Assembly: GCA_965242785.1 (NCBI GenBank)
Contig: CBDETA010000004.1
Coordinates: forward strand, 496,001 to 560,000
Length of the DNA stretch: 64,000 nt
Source of the DNA: Maricaulis sp965242785
GTDB taxonomy: Bacteria; Pseudomonadota; Alphaproteobacteria; Caulobacterales; Maricaulaceae
Direction of reading: 5' to 3'
The notes under the pieces are model-generated. The model was given only the letters and a program-made list of their open reading frames with translations, had not been told where the DNA came from and did not search any database. Positions 25,346 through 34,857 of this stretch are shown here, in pieces (positions within the stretch are counted from its first letter, which is position 1; every line of letters begins with the position of its first letter). The position numbers and the translations under genes were made by a program.

Positions 25346-26917
25346 TCAAGAGCGCTTGAGCGAGCCGAGCACCTCGGACGGCTTGAGCGCACCGGTCACA
25401 ATCGCGGCCAGACCGTACACGCCGGCGCCGGCGCCACAGACAACCACCAGTGCCAAAAGCCGTGATCCGAAAGCCATTTGCGTCAATGCATCGGCGAAAC
25501 GGGCGGCAAAACCGACGAAGACCGCCATGACCACAACGGCGATGAGAATGCGGGGCGCGCGGGCCAGAAGGCGCTGGTCCAGCGTCAATCCGCCGCGCCG
25601 GGCAATGGCCACGGCCAGCAGGATCGCATTGACCCAGCCGGCCACGGATGTGGCAGCCGCCAGGCCGACATGGCCGAAATTCTGCAGCTCGACCGAAACA
25701 CTGCGAATACCCACGAACAAACCGACCCCAAGAATGATGTTCACCAGCATCGAAACCGCTGCGAATTTCATGGGCGTCTTGGTGTCCTCGCGCGCGAAAA
25801 ACGCGGGGGAAAGCACCTTGATCAGGACGAAGGCCGGCAGACCGGCGGCAAAGGCAGCAACAGCCAGCGTGGTCCCCAGGGCCGCCTGGTCGCCGAACTC
25901 ACCGCGCTGGAAAAGGCCCCGGACCAGAAAGTCCGGCATCACGGCCATGGCGGCCGCGGCCGGCAGGGTCAGGGCCATGGAAAACTCGAGCGCCCGGTTC
26001 AGCCCGTTGGCAGCACCCTGCTCATCTCCGGCAGCGATGCGCTTGGAGATCATCGGCAAAAGCACCACACCCATGGCAATGCCGATTACACCCAGGGGCA
26101 GCTGGTAGAGCCGGTCTGCGTAATAGAGGAGCGCATTGGCGCCATCCTGGAAGGAGGCGGCGATCTGGCTGATGGTCAGATTGATCTGCGTCACCCCTGC
26201 GGCCACCGAACCGGGGATGCCCAGGGCGATGAGGCGCTTGACCCCCGCCGTCAGGCGCGGACGGGTCAGTTTCAGCCGGATGCCGGATCGCCGCGCGGCC
26301 CAGATCAGGAGGGCGGCCTGGGCCAAGCCGGACACGGTCACGCCGAAACTCAAGCGTCGTGCGGTTTCGGAAGGATCCTCAGGCGCCCAGTAAAGCACTG
26401 CAATCAGGATGAGATTGAGCAGGATCGGGGCGCCGGCGGCCGCGGCAAACCGGCCATGGGCATTCAGCGTTCCGCCGACCATCGCCGTCACTGACATCAA
26501 CAGGAGATAGGGCATGGTGATCTGGGTGAGCAGCACCGTCAGACCGAACTTGACCGGGTCCTCGTAGAAACCCGGCGCCAGGCCCCGCATCAGCCAAGGC
26601 ATGGCCAGCTGCGCCAGAATGACCATCACCCCCAAGGCCAGAAGCAGCCCGGCCAGGACATCAGACGCAAACCGGTTGGCCCCGTCCGGACCTTCTCGCT
26701 CCAGCCGGCCGGAAAAGAGCGGCACGAAAGCGGCATTGAAAGCGCCCTCGGCAAACCAGCGGCGGAACAGGTTGGGGAAGCGGAAAGCGACCACGAAGGC
26801 ATCGGCAACCGGTCCGGCCCCGACAGCCGAGGCCATCAGCACATCGCGCAAAAAGCCGAGAACCCGGCTGACCATGGTCATGGCGCCGACGACGGCGGAG
26901 GATCGCAGGAGCCGCAT
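25346..26917 (-). CDS. murJ: Lipid II flippase MurJ
   Basis: MATE/MOP-superfamily integral membrane protein that flips the peptidoglycan precursor lipid II. The 523 residues form about 14 helices. Family features include SRVLGFLRDVLMAS near the N-terminus, FRFPNLFRRWFAEGAFNAAFVPLFS at about 46-70, and FMQLPLGVIG-like YQLPLGVIGIAMGVVLLPMIS. It lies directly after glnD with 2 bases between, which is the usual alphaproteobacterial glnD-murJ-trpS order. Confidence 0.97.
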   Translation of the reverse strand: MRLLRSSAVVGAMTMVSRVLGFLRDVLMASAVGAGPVADAFVVAFRFPNLFRRWFAEGAFNAAFVPLFSGRLEREGPDGANRFASDVLAGLLLALGVMVILAQLAMPWLMRGLAPGFYEDPVKFGLTVLLTQITMPYLLLMSVTAMVGGTLNAHGRFAAAAGAPILLNLILIAVLYWAPEDPSETARRLSFGVTVSGLAQAALLIWAARRSGIRLKLTRPRLTAGVKRLIALGIPGSVAAGVTQINLTISQIAASFQDGANALLYYADRLYQLPLGVIGIAMGVVLLPMISKRIAAGDEQGAANGLNRALEFSMALTLPAAAAMAVMPDFLVRGLFQRGEFGDQAALGTTLAVAAFAAGLPAFVLIKVLSPAFFAREDTKTPMKFAAVSMLVNIILGVGLFVGIRSVSVELQNFGHVGLAAATSVAGWVNAILLAVAIARRGGLTLDQRLLARAPRILIAVVVMAVFVGFAARFADALTQMAFGSRLLALVVVCGAGAGVYGLAAIVTGALKPSEVLGSLKRS

Positions 26918-26919
26918 GC

Positions 26920-29730
26920 CTACCTCAGAACACTGGCCCGGGCCCGGGCGATGCCGCGCTGGGCGGCCTTCTTGTCGAACGCCGTCTCGTTATCGCTGAA
27001 CACGGCCAACAGGCCGGCCCGAACCCGCTCGATCACGGCCTCATCCTCAAGCTTGCCGCCCTTGTGTGTGACATAGAACACATCGGTTGCCCGTTCGCCA
27101 TAACCATCAATCTGGGCCGAGGTGAGCGCGAGATTTTCGTCGGCCAGAACATCCGCCAGATCAGCCAGAAGGCCGGGACGGTCGCGGCCAGAAGCCTCGA
27201 TGACCGTCGCATGCTCGGCGATCTCGTTCGACAGGGTGACAGCCGGGCTGACCCGGAAGGCCGCATCGCGCTGTTTCAGCGGACCGCCCTGGCGCCGACG
27301 CACGGTGATCTCTCCGGTGGCAACCTCGCGCAGATAGGCAACCAGCGCGTGGCGCTGTCGTTCGTCCTGCAGGCCATAGGGCTGACCGGCGGCGTCCTGG
27401 ATGTAGAAAATGTCGAAGACCTGGCCGGAGCGGGTGGTGTTGATCGTGGCGCCGACCACGTCAGCACCCATTTCAGCAAAGGCGGCAACCAGGTCGGCAA
27501 AGATACGGTTCCGGTCCGGCGACCAGATCATCACCTCGGTGGCCGCCCGACGACGGTCGACCCGAACCGCGGCCGAAGTTCGCTTGCCCCGCTCGAAGGC
27601 GCTGCGCGCAAAGGCGGCATGCCGGTACCGGTCCTCCGGACCAAAGGACACCCAATAGGCGTCATTCAGCTCGGACACCCAGGTCTCGGCAAAATCCGGA
27701 TTGATCCGCTCCAGGCTCGGTCGGATGCGAGCACGTTCGGCTTCGGCCCGGGCAGACAGGTTGCGGCGTGCGCTTTCCAGCGCATCGCCATCGCTCTTGA
27801 GCACCTCGGCCGTGGCCGAATAGAGTTCGCGGATCAGCTGCGCCTTCCAGCCATTCCATACGCCCGGCCCCACAGCGCGGATATCCACGACAGTCAGCAC
27901 CGTCAGCAGCCGCAGTCGCTCGATCGTACCCATCGCCGCCGCGAAGTCGGCCACGGTGCGCGGATCGGACAGGTCACGCCGCTGCGCCGTATCGCTCATC
28001 AACAGGTGGGAACGGATCAACCAGGCCACCAGCTCGGCTTCGTCATGGCTGAGCCCCAGACGTTCGCACGCCGTCAGCGCCCGCAACGCGCCCTCGACAC
28101 ACTGATCGCCCGCGCCCTTGCCGGTATCGTGCAACAGAACGGCGAGATGCAGCGCCCGCCGGTTCTGGATTTTCGGCGCGATCCGGGTCGACAGGGGATG
28201 TTCGTCCGGGTGCAGCCCGTCCTCGATCTCGCGCAGGAAGCCCAGCGCCTGCAGGGTATGCTCGTCGACCGTATAGCGGTGATACATGTTGAACTGGGTG
28301 CGTGCGACGATATCGCCGAACTCGGGGATATAGCGGCCCAGAACACCCGCTTCCGTCATCATGCGCAAAACAGCCATCGGTGCCGGCGCATCCAGGAGCA
28401 CCGCAAAGAAGGCCCGCGCGGCGCGCGGATCACGGCGGAAATCATCATCGATCAGATGCAGCGTCCGGCCGATCCGGGCGACGGCTTCCGGATGCAGGTC
28501 CAGGCGGCGGGAGGCGGCCATGTGGAAGAAGCGCATGATCCGCACCGGTTCCTCGCGGATCTGGGTGGCATGCGCAAAGTCCAGCCGCCCGTCACGGACG
28601 ATGAATTCGCCGACATCCGCATCGGCATCCGCTTCCATGCTGGGTGGCAGGAAGCGCGCCAGCCCCTTCGGCTTGGCCTTCCAGGCATCGGCTTCCAGCT
28701 TGGCGCAGACCAAGCGCGTCAGCGAACCGACATCCATGGCGGTGCGGAAATAGCGCCGCATGAAACGCTCGGCCGCATTCTCCGTCTCGCCGTCCTCGAA
28801 CCCCATGCGGGCCGCGATTTCCGGCTGCAGGTCAAAGGAGAGTTTCTCGTCCTTGCCGCCCGCCAGTTCGTGCAGGTGGAAGCGCACGGTCCAGAAGAAA
28901 TCATCGGCGGCAACGTATTTGGCGACATCCTCGACCGAGAGGAGACGCGTTCCGACCCAGCGTTCGAACGCATCCGCCCCGTAGAGAAATTGCGCCAGCC
29001 AGCGCATCAGCTGCAGGTCCCGCAGCCCGCCCTTGCCGGACTTGAGATGCGGCTCGACCGTGTAGCGCGAGCGTCCGGCCCGCTCGATCCGGGCATCCCT
29101 CTCGCGCAGCTTGGCTTCGACAAAGCCGGCCAGATCGCCCGCCACCACTTCGTCACGGAAACGCTGGCCCAGGCGCAGGGTGGCCGCTTCATCTCCCGCC
29201 AGATGGCGCAGGCTGAGCAAGGCCGTGCGCTCGGAGGCATCCTCGCCGACCAGCGCCAGGGTCTCATCGATCGTGCGGCAAGCCCCTCCGCCGACATCGA
29301 TCTTCACATCCCACAGCGCGTAGAGGAATTGCTGCAGGAAGGCGTCGGTAGCCTCATTGGCCGTGTCCGGCTTGATCAGCAGGATGTCGACATCCGACGC
29401 CGGAGCCAGTTCACCCGCGCCGAAACCGCCCTGCGCACACAGGGCCACGCCAGCGGCGCCTTCCGGGTCGCTGGCGGCCATGGAATCAAACAGGGCATGG
29501 AGGCTGACGCTGACACCGTCGCTGAGCATCTGCGCCGCCGCCGCGCCACCGCCCGGGCCGCTCAGGCGGTCGAAGGCCTGTTCACGAAACCGTTCCAGCG
29601 CCGCCCTCACATGGCCCAGGCCGGCCTGCCGGGCGGCTGGCGACGACCAGCCATCCTGAGCCAGGGCAGCGGCCAGTTCCGCCCGCAGTTTCAGGGCGTC
29701 GAGGGAGGCAGGCAGGACGGGGCGTGTCAT
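26920..29730 (-). CDS. glnD: PII uridylyltransferase/uridylyl-removing protein GlnD, with altered motifs
   Basis: Nitrogen sensor that uridylylates and de-uridylylates PII proteins. The 936-residue protein has the full domain order: nucleotidyltransferase (about 100-260, GGFGAGELAPASDVDILLI), GlnE-like helical region, HD domain (LLHDTGKG near 532) and two ACT domains (from about 740 and 850). Two family-conserved spots differ. GGYGRGE reads GGFGAGE, and the DHS that normally follows HD(I/A)GKG reads DQC. The catalytic DxD and HD pairs are kept. It lies between mutS and murJ. Confidence 0.96.
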   Translation of the reverse strand: MTRPVLPASLDALKLRAELAAALAQDGWSSPAARQAGLGHVRAALERFREQAFDRLSGPGGGAAAAQMLSDGVSVSLHALFDSMAASDPEGAAGVALCAQGGFGAGELAPASDVDILLIKPDTANEATDAFLQQFLYALWDVKIDVGGGACRTIDETLALVGEDASERTALLSLRHLAGDEAATLRLGQRFRDEVVAGDLAGFVEAKLRERDARIERAGRSRYTVEPHLKSGKGGLRDLQLMRWLAQFLYGADAFERWVGTRLLSVEDVAKYVAADDFFWTVRFHLHELAGGKDEKLSFDLQPEIAARMGFEDGETENAAERFMRRYFRTAMDVGSLTRLVCAKLEADAWKAKPKGLARFLPPSMEADADADVGEFIVRDGRLDFAHATQIREEPVRIMRFFHMAASRRLDLHPEAVARIGRTLHLIDDDFRRDPRAARAFFAVLLDAPAPMAVLRMMTEAGVLGRYIPEFGDIVARTQFNMYHRYTVDEHTLQALGFLREIEDGLHPDEHPLSTRIAPKIQNRRALHLAVLLHDTGKGAGDQCVEGALRALTACERLGLSHDEAELVAWLIRSHLLMSDTAQRRDLSDPRTVADFAAAMGTIERLRLLTVLTVVDIRAVGPGVWNGWKAQLIRELYSATAEVLKSDGDALESARRNLSARAEAERARIRPSLERINPDFAETWVSELNDAYWVSFGPEDRYRHAAFARSAFERGKRTSAAVRVDRRRAATEVMIWSPDRNRIFADLVAAFAEMGADVVGATINTTRSGQVFDIFYIQDAAGQPYGLQDERQRHALVAYLREVATGEITVRRRQGGPLKQRDAAFRVSPAVTLSNEIAEHATVIEASGRDRPGLLADLADVLADENLALTSAQIDGYGERATDVFYVTHKGGKLEDEAVIERVRAGLLAVFSDNETAFDKKAAQRGIARARASVLR

Positions 29731-29764
29731 GTGCGCGCCAATCTAGTGCGAGGCCATCAGCGCG

Positions 29765-32458
29765 TCACGCCTTCTTCGCCAGACGGGCGAGTTCATAGAC
29801 CAGGTCCAGTGCTTCACGCGGTGACAACCCGTCCACATCGATCGCCTTGAGACGCGATTCCACCTCGCTCTCGAAGGGTTCCGGCTCTGGTTCGGCAACC
29901 GCGAACAGGGGCAGGGTGTCCAGGGCGGCCGCGGGTGTTCCGTCCGCTTCCAACCGTTTCAGGATCGCGCTGGCCCGGGTCACCGCCTTGCGCGGCAGGC
30001 CGGCACGCTTGGCCACTTCGATACCATAGGAGCGGTCGGCAGCGCCGGGGCCCACCTCGTGCAGGAAGACCAGATCGCCCTTCCATTCCTTCGCCTTCAG
30101 CGAGGCATTGCCCGCCGCATCCAGATCCTCGGCCAGCCGCGTCAGCTCGTGATAATGCGTCGCGAACAGGGCCCGGCAGCGATTGACTTCGTGCAGGTGC
30201 TCGGCGGCGGCCCAGGCAATCGACAGGCCGTCAAAGGTCGCCGTGCCGCGGCCGATCTCGTCCAGGATGACAAAACTGCGCGGCGTCGCCTGGTTGAGGA
30301 TGGCGGCGGTCTCGATCATCTCGGCCATGAAGGTGGACCGCCCGCGCGCCAGATCGTCCGCTGCACCGACGCGCGAATAAAGCCGGTCGGCAATGCCGAT
30401 CTCGGCGCTTTCAGCCGGCACATAGCAACCGGCCTGGGCCAGCATCAGGATCAGGGCGTTCTGGCGCAGATAGGTCGACTTACCGGCCATGTTCGGCCCG
30501 GTCACGAAGGTCAGACGGGCCGCGTTTTCCCCCGATCCGTCCAGTTGGCAGGAATTGGGGGTGAACCGACCCTCACCGGATTGCGCCAGCGAGCGCTCGA
30601 CCACGGGATGCCGGCCGCCGATCACTGAAAATCTGAATGATTCGTTAATTTGCGGCCGGCAGGCCCCGGCTTCCTCCGCCCATTCCGCCAGTGCAGAAGA
30701 CACATCAAATTCTGCCAAAGCGCGCGTGGCAGAGCGAATTTCGGTTGCAACGGTCTCAACGCGAGCGCGCAGGGCCGCGAAGGCCTCGATCTCCATCGCC
30801 AGCGCCCGTTCGGCGGCACTCGCGATCTTGGATTCCAGGGCGGCCAGTTCGGTGGTCGTAAAGCGCACCGCATTGGCCATGGTCTGGCGGTGTATGAACT
30901 GCGCATCCGTCATCAACCCGTCGGCATTCTTGGCCGTCACCTCGACGAAATAGCCCAGCACATTGTTGTGTTTGACCTTGAGGCTGGAGACCCCGGTCGC
31001 CTCGGCATAGGTCTGCTGCAGCCCGGCCACGATGCGGCGCGAGGCGTCGCGCAGCTGGCGGGTCTCATCCAGTTCCGGCATCCAGCCTTCGGCGATGAAC
31101 CCGCCATCGCGGGTCATCAGCGGCGGTTCATCCGCAATCGCGCGTTCCAGGTCCTGGACCAGCGCATCGAGATCCGGCTTGTCGGTCAGGGTGAGCGCCG
31201 CGAGTGCTTCGGCAATCAGGGCCGGCGGCGTGTCGAGCTTCTCTCCGAGCAGGCGCGAAGCGATGGCCTCGCCTTCCAGCAACGCGCCGGACAGGGCCTT
31301 GAGGTCACGCGGACCACCACGCCCCAGCAGCAGGCGGGACAGGGCCCGTTCGGCATCACCGGCCGCCTTGAGCCGGTCACGCAGGTCCCGCCGCGCGGCC
31401 GGTTCCCGTTCGAACCAGGCAATGGCTTCCAGCCGCGCCTCGATCATCGCGACATCGGTCAGCGGCCGCGCCAGCCGCTCGGCCAGCGCACGCGCACCGG
31501 GGGCTGTGACCGTGCGGTCGATCGCACCCAGCAGCGAGCCCTGCCGGTCTCCGGACAGGGTGCGTTCAATCTCCAGGCTGGCCCGCGTTGCCGGATCAAT
31601 GGCCAGAACGCTGCCTTCGCGCGCCTGGCGCGGCGGGGCGAGCTTGGCCGGCGCCCCGGCCTGGGACAGGGCGAGATAGTCGAGCAGGGCGCCCAGCGCC
31701 GACTGCTCGGCCTTTGAAAAATCACCAAAGGCGGTGAGTTCCTGCACGCCGAACTGGGCCTTGAGCTGGCGCTCGGCGGACTTGGCATCGAACTTGGTGC
31801 GCGGCAGAGGCGTCAGCGTGGTGCGCGACAGCACGCCGGCCATCCCGGCGAACTGGCTTTCCTCGATCAACAGTTCCGCCGGGTGCATGGCCGCCAGCTC
31901 GGCCTGGATGGACGCCGGCGAGACCCGCGTGACGGCAAACTCGCCCGTGGACACCTCCGCCCAGGCGAGCGCTGCCTCGCCGGTCGCGGTGCGGGCCAGT
32001 GCGGCAATCCGGTTGGCCGAGCGCGGGTCCAGCAGGCTGTCCTCGGTCAGCGTGCCGGGCGTGACGACACGGGTAATCTCGCGCCGGACCACCGCCTTCG
32101 AGCCGCCGCGGGCCTTGGCCTCCTTGGGGTCCTCGGTCTGCTCGCCTACCGCCACCTTGAACCCGGCCTTGATCAGCCGAGCCAGATAGGCTTCGGCCGT
32201 GGCCGCCGGAACCCCGCACATGGGGATGGGCTCACCCTGGTGCTCGCCGCGTTTTGTCAGGGCGATGTCAAGAGCAGCCGAAGCCCGCACGGCATCATCG
32301 AAGAACAGCTCGTAGAAATCCCCCATGCGATAGAACAGCAGCGCATCGCCCGGGGCCTGGGCCCGCAGGTCGAGGAATTGCTGCATCATGGGCGTTGCCC
32401 CTTCCGTCGAAGGGAAGGCGCGGTCAGCCGGAACGGGGCGCGAAGTCAGGGCGTTCAT
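29765..32458 (-). CDS. mutS: DNA mismatch repair ATPase MutS
   Basis: Mismatch-recognition ATPase of 897 residues. The start is placed at ATG 32456-32458 (MNALTSRPVPADRAFPSTEG). An in-frame opening beyond this to 33670 is antisense to maeB and is not coding. The mismatch-binding F-x-E is present in RMGDFYELFFDDA, Walker A is GPNMAGKST near 655, followed by STFMAEM and Walker B VILDEIGRGT. A short C-terminal tail is present. It is divergent from maeB over a 102-base gap and lies upstream of glnD. Confidence 0.98.
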   Translation of the reverse strand: MNALTSRPVPADRAFPSTEGATPMMQQFLDLRAQAPGDALLFYRMGDFYELFFDDAVRASAALDIALTKRGEHQGEPIPMCGVPAATAEAYLARLIKAGFKVAVGEQTEDPKEAKARGGSKAVVRREITRVVTPGTLTEDSLLDPRSANRIAALARTATGEAALAWAEVSTGEFAVTRVSPASIQAELAAMHPAELLIEESQFAGMAGVLSRTTLTPLPRTKFDAKSAERQLKAQFGVQELTAFGDFSKAEQSALGALLDYLALSQAGAPAKLAPPRQAREGSVLAIDPATRASLEIERTLSGDRQGSLLGAIDRTVTAPGARALAERLARPLTDVAMIEARLEAIAWFEREPAARRDLRDRLKAAGDAERALSRLLLGRGGPRDLKALSGALLEGEAIASRLLGEKLDTPPALIAEALAALTLTDKPDLDALVQDLERAIADEPPLMTRDGGFIAEGWMPELDETRQLRDASRRIVAGLQQTYAEATGVSSLKVKHNNVLGYFVEVTAKNADGLMTDAQFIHRQTMANAVRFTTTELAALESKIASAAERALAMEIEAFAALRARVETVATEIRSATRALAEFDVSSALAEWAEEAGACRPQINESFRFSVIGGRHPVVERSLAQSGEGRFTPNSCQLDGSGENAARLTFVTGPNMAGKSTYLRQNALILMLAQAGCYVPAESAEIGIADRLYSRVGAADDLARGRSTFMAEMIETAAILNQATPRSFVILDEIGRGTATFDGLSIAWAAAEHLHEVNRCRALFATHYHELTRLAEDLDAAGNASLKAKEWKGDLVFLHEVGPGAADRSYGIEVAKRAGLPRKAVTRASAILKRLEADGTPAAALDTLPLFAVAEPEPEPFESEVESRLKAIDVDGLSPREALDLVYELARLAKKA

Positions 32459-32560
32459 GTTGCGAGACGGTGGCGAGGTTTCGTGTTGCGTGCAAGGGTA
32501 GGAAGCGGCTAGAGCCCATACCACCCGCAAACGCCACAACAAGCATGGGAAACACCGGGG

Positions 32561-34846
32561 ATGAATGACAGAACCAGCCGGGTCGAGGACTCCGAAGCAC
32601 TCGCCTTTCACAAGGAACCGGTTCCGGGCAAGCTGGCCCTCGCGCCGACCAAGCCGATGGCGACCCAGCGCGACCTGTCCCTGGCCTATTCCCCCGGCGT
32701 CGCCGTGCCCGTGAAGGCCATCGCCGCCGACCCGGACGCTGTCTACGACTATACCTCCAAGGGCAATATGGTGGCGGTGATTTCCAACGGCACTGCCATT
32801 CTGGGCCTGGGCAATCTGGGCGCGCCGGCCTCCAAGCCGGTGATGGAAGGCAAGGCCGTGCTGTTCAAGCGCTTTGCCGACATCGACGCCATCGACATCG
32901 AGGTCGAGGAAGAGGATGCCGACGCCTTCATCGAATGCGTCAAGCGCATCGGAAACACGTTCGGCGGCATCAATCTGGAAGATATCAAGGCGCCGGAAAG
33001 CTTCATCATCGAACAGCGCCTGCGCGAGCTGCTGGACGTGCCGGTCTTCCATGACGACCAGCACGGCACGGCGATCATTTCGGCCGCCGGCATCATCAAT
33101 GCCTGCCATCTTACCGACCGGCGCATCGAGGACCTGAAAGTCGTCGTCAACGGTGCCGGGGCGGCGGGCATCGCCGTGCTGGAACTGCTCAAGGCGATGG
33201 GCGTGAAGCATGAGAACGCCCTCCTGTGCGACAGCAAGGGCGTGATCCACCAGGGCCGGGACGGGCTGAACCAGTGGAAGGCCGCCCACGCCATCGAGAC
33301 CGACAAGCGCAGCCTGGCCGAGGCCGTGGACGGAGCGGACTGCTTCCTGGGCCTCTCGGTCGCCGGAGCGCTGACCCAGGACATGGTCCGTTCGATGGCC
33401 AAGGACCCGATCATCTTCGCCATGGCCAATCCGGACCCGGAGATTACTCCGGAGGATGCCCGCGCCGTGCGCGAGGACGCCATCGTGGCGACCGGCCGGT
33501 CGGACTATCCCAACCAGGTCAACAATGTGCTGGGCTTTCCCTACATTTTCCGCGGCGCGCTGGATGTGCGGGCCCGCACAATCAACGAGGAAATGAAGAT
33601 CGCGGCTGCCCACGCCCTGGCCTCGCTGGCCAAGGAGGATGTGCCGGACGAGGTGGCCGCCGCCTATCACGGCTCGCGCCCGAGCTTTGGCCGGGACTAC
33701 ATCATCCCCTCACCCTTTGATCCGCGGCTCATCCACTATGTGCCGCCCTATGTGGCCCAGGCGGCGATGGACACCGGCGTTGCCCGCAAACCCATTCCCG
33801 ACATGGCGGCCTACCGCGCCTCCCTGGCCCGCCGTCTTGACCCGACTGCCGCGCTTCTCCAGCGCATCCAGGGCGCCGTGATGGGGCATGGCCGCCGCAT
33901 CGTCTTTGCCGAGGGCGAGGAGCCCTCGGTGATCCGCGCCGCCTATGCCTTCCAGAACCAGGAATTGGGCAAGGCCATCCTGGTCGGCCGCGAAGAGATC
34001 ACGCGGGCCAATATGCGCCTGGTCGGCGTGCCGGAAGATGCCATCGAGATCGTCAATGCGCGCCTGTCCGACCGCAATGCCGACTATGCCGAATTCCTCT
34101 ACACGCGGCTGCAGCGGCAGGGCTATCTGCGCCGCGACGTGCAGCGCCTGGTCAATAATGACCGCAATGTCTTTTCCGCCTGCATGGTCAAGCTGGGCGA
34201 TGCCGACGGCATGGTGACGGGCACCACGCGGACCCATGCCGCCGCGCTGTCGGATATCCGGCTGGTGCTGGACCCCGTCGAGGGACAGCGTGTGATGGGC
34301 ATGTCGATCGCCCTGGCCAAGAACCGCACCCTGTTCATCGCCGACACCAATATCACCGAATTCCCCGACAGCGAGGCGCTGGCCGACATCGCCGAGGAAA
34401 CCGCTGCTGCTGCCCGGGGCTTCGGCTTCACGCCGCGGGTGGCCTTCCTGTCCTATTCCACCTTCGGCAATCCGGCCGGCCAGCGTTCGGACAAGCTGCA
34501 GGCGGCGGTCAAACTGCTGGACGAGCGGGGCGTGGACTTCGAGTACGAGGGCGAGATGAATGTCGATGTGGCGCTGGATCCGTCACACCGCTTCCTCTAC
34601 CCGTTCTCGCGTCTGAAGGGGCCGGCCAATGTGCTGGTGATGCCGGGCATTCATGCCGCCTCGATCGCCACCAAACTGCTGCGCGTCGCCGGCGGCGCCA
34701 CGGTGATCGGCCCGATGCTGGTCGGCGTGGAAAAACCGGTCCAGATCGCCCGCCTGGGCGCCTCGGTCAGCGAAATCACCACCCTCGCGGCCCTGGCCGC
34801 GTACGACCCGGAGAAGCACGAGGTTGATGCGCAGGCTGCGGAGTAG
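32561..34846 (+). CDS. maeB: NADP-type malic enzyme with phosphotransacetylase-like C-terminus
   Basis: Oxidative decarboxylation of malate to pyruvate with NAD(P). The 761-residue protein has the two-part structure of the MaeB class: a malic enzyme domain (1 to about 430: SLAYSPGVAVPVKAI, FGGINLEDIKAPESF, HDDQHGTAI, NGAGAAGIAVLELL) and a phosphate-acetyltransferase-like domain (about 440-761) that binds acetyl-CoA as an allosteric effector in relatives. The start is ATG 32561 (MNDRTSRVEDSEALAFHKEP). Its stop lies 11 bases before the convergent AmpG-like gene. Confidence 0.97.
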   Translation: MNDRTSRVEDSEALAFHKEPVPGKLALAPTKPMATQRDLSLAYSPGVAVPVKAIAADPDAVYDYTSKGNMVAVISNGTAILGLGNLGAPASKPVMEGKAVLFKRFADIDAIDIEVEEEDADAFIECVKRIGNTFGGINLEDIKAPESFIIEQRLRELLDVPVFHDDQHGTAIISAAGIINACHLTDRRIEDLKVVVNGAGAAGIAVLELLKAMGVKHENALLCDSKGVIHQGRDGLNQWKAAHAIETDKRSLAEAVDGADCFLGLSVAGALTQDMVRSMAKDPIIFAMANPDPEITPEDARAVREDAIVATGRSDYPNQVNNVLGFPYIFRGALDVRARTINEEMKIAAAHALASLAKEDVPDEVAAAYHGSRPSFGRDYIIPSPFDPRLIHYVPPYVAQAAMDTGVARKPIPDMAAYRASLARRLDPTAALLQRIQGAVMGHGRRIVFAEGEEPSVIRAAYAFQNQELGKAILVGREEITRANMRLVGVPEDAIEIVNARLSDRNADYAEFLYTRLQRQGYLRRDVQRLVNNDRNVFSACMVKLGDADGMVTGTTRTHAAALSDIRLVLDPVEGQRVMGMSIALAKNRTLFIADTNITEFPDSEALADIAEETAAAARGFGFTPRVAFLSYSTFGNPAGQRSDKLQAAVKLLDERGVDFEYEGEMNVDVALDPSHRFLYPFSRLKGPANVLVMPGIHAASIATKLLRVAGGATVIGPMLVGVEKPVQIARLGASVSEITTLAALAAYDPEKHEVDAQAAE

Positions 34847-34857
34847 GGGCTGAAACC

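Noticed and set aside
25281..25349. Upstream TTG start for trpS overlapping the murJ stop
   Set aside because: The overlap is attractive for coupling, but the extra 23 residues are unlike any TrpRS N-terminus and MSETPTDYKGPQRVLSGMQPTG is a typical start.
27064..29850. Plus-strand open frame of about 928 codons opposite glnD
   Set aside because: Same reasoning: exact antisense of a conserved gene, no domain, no start signal.
32459..33670. 404-codon N-terminal extension of mutS
   Set aside because: It is antisense to the conserved maeB coding sequence and adds no MutS-family sequence; the start at 32458 gives a normal MutS.
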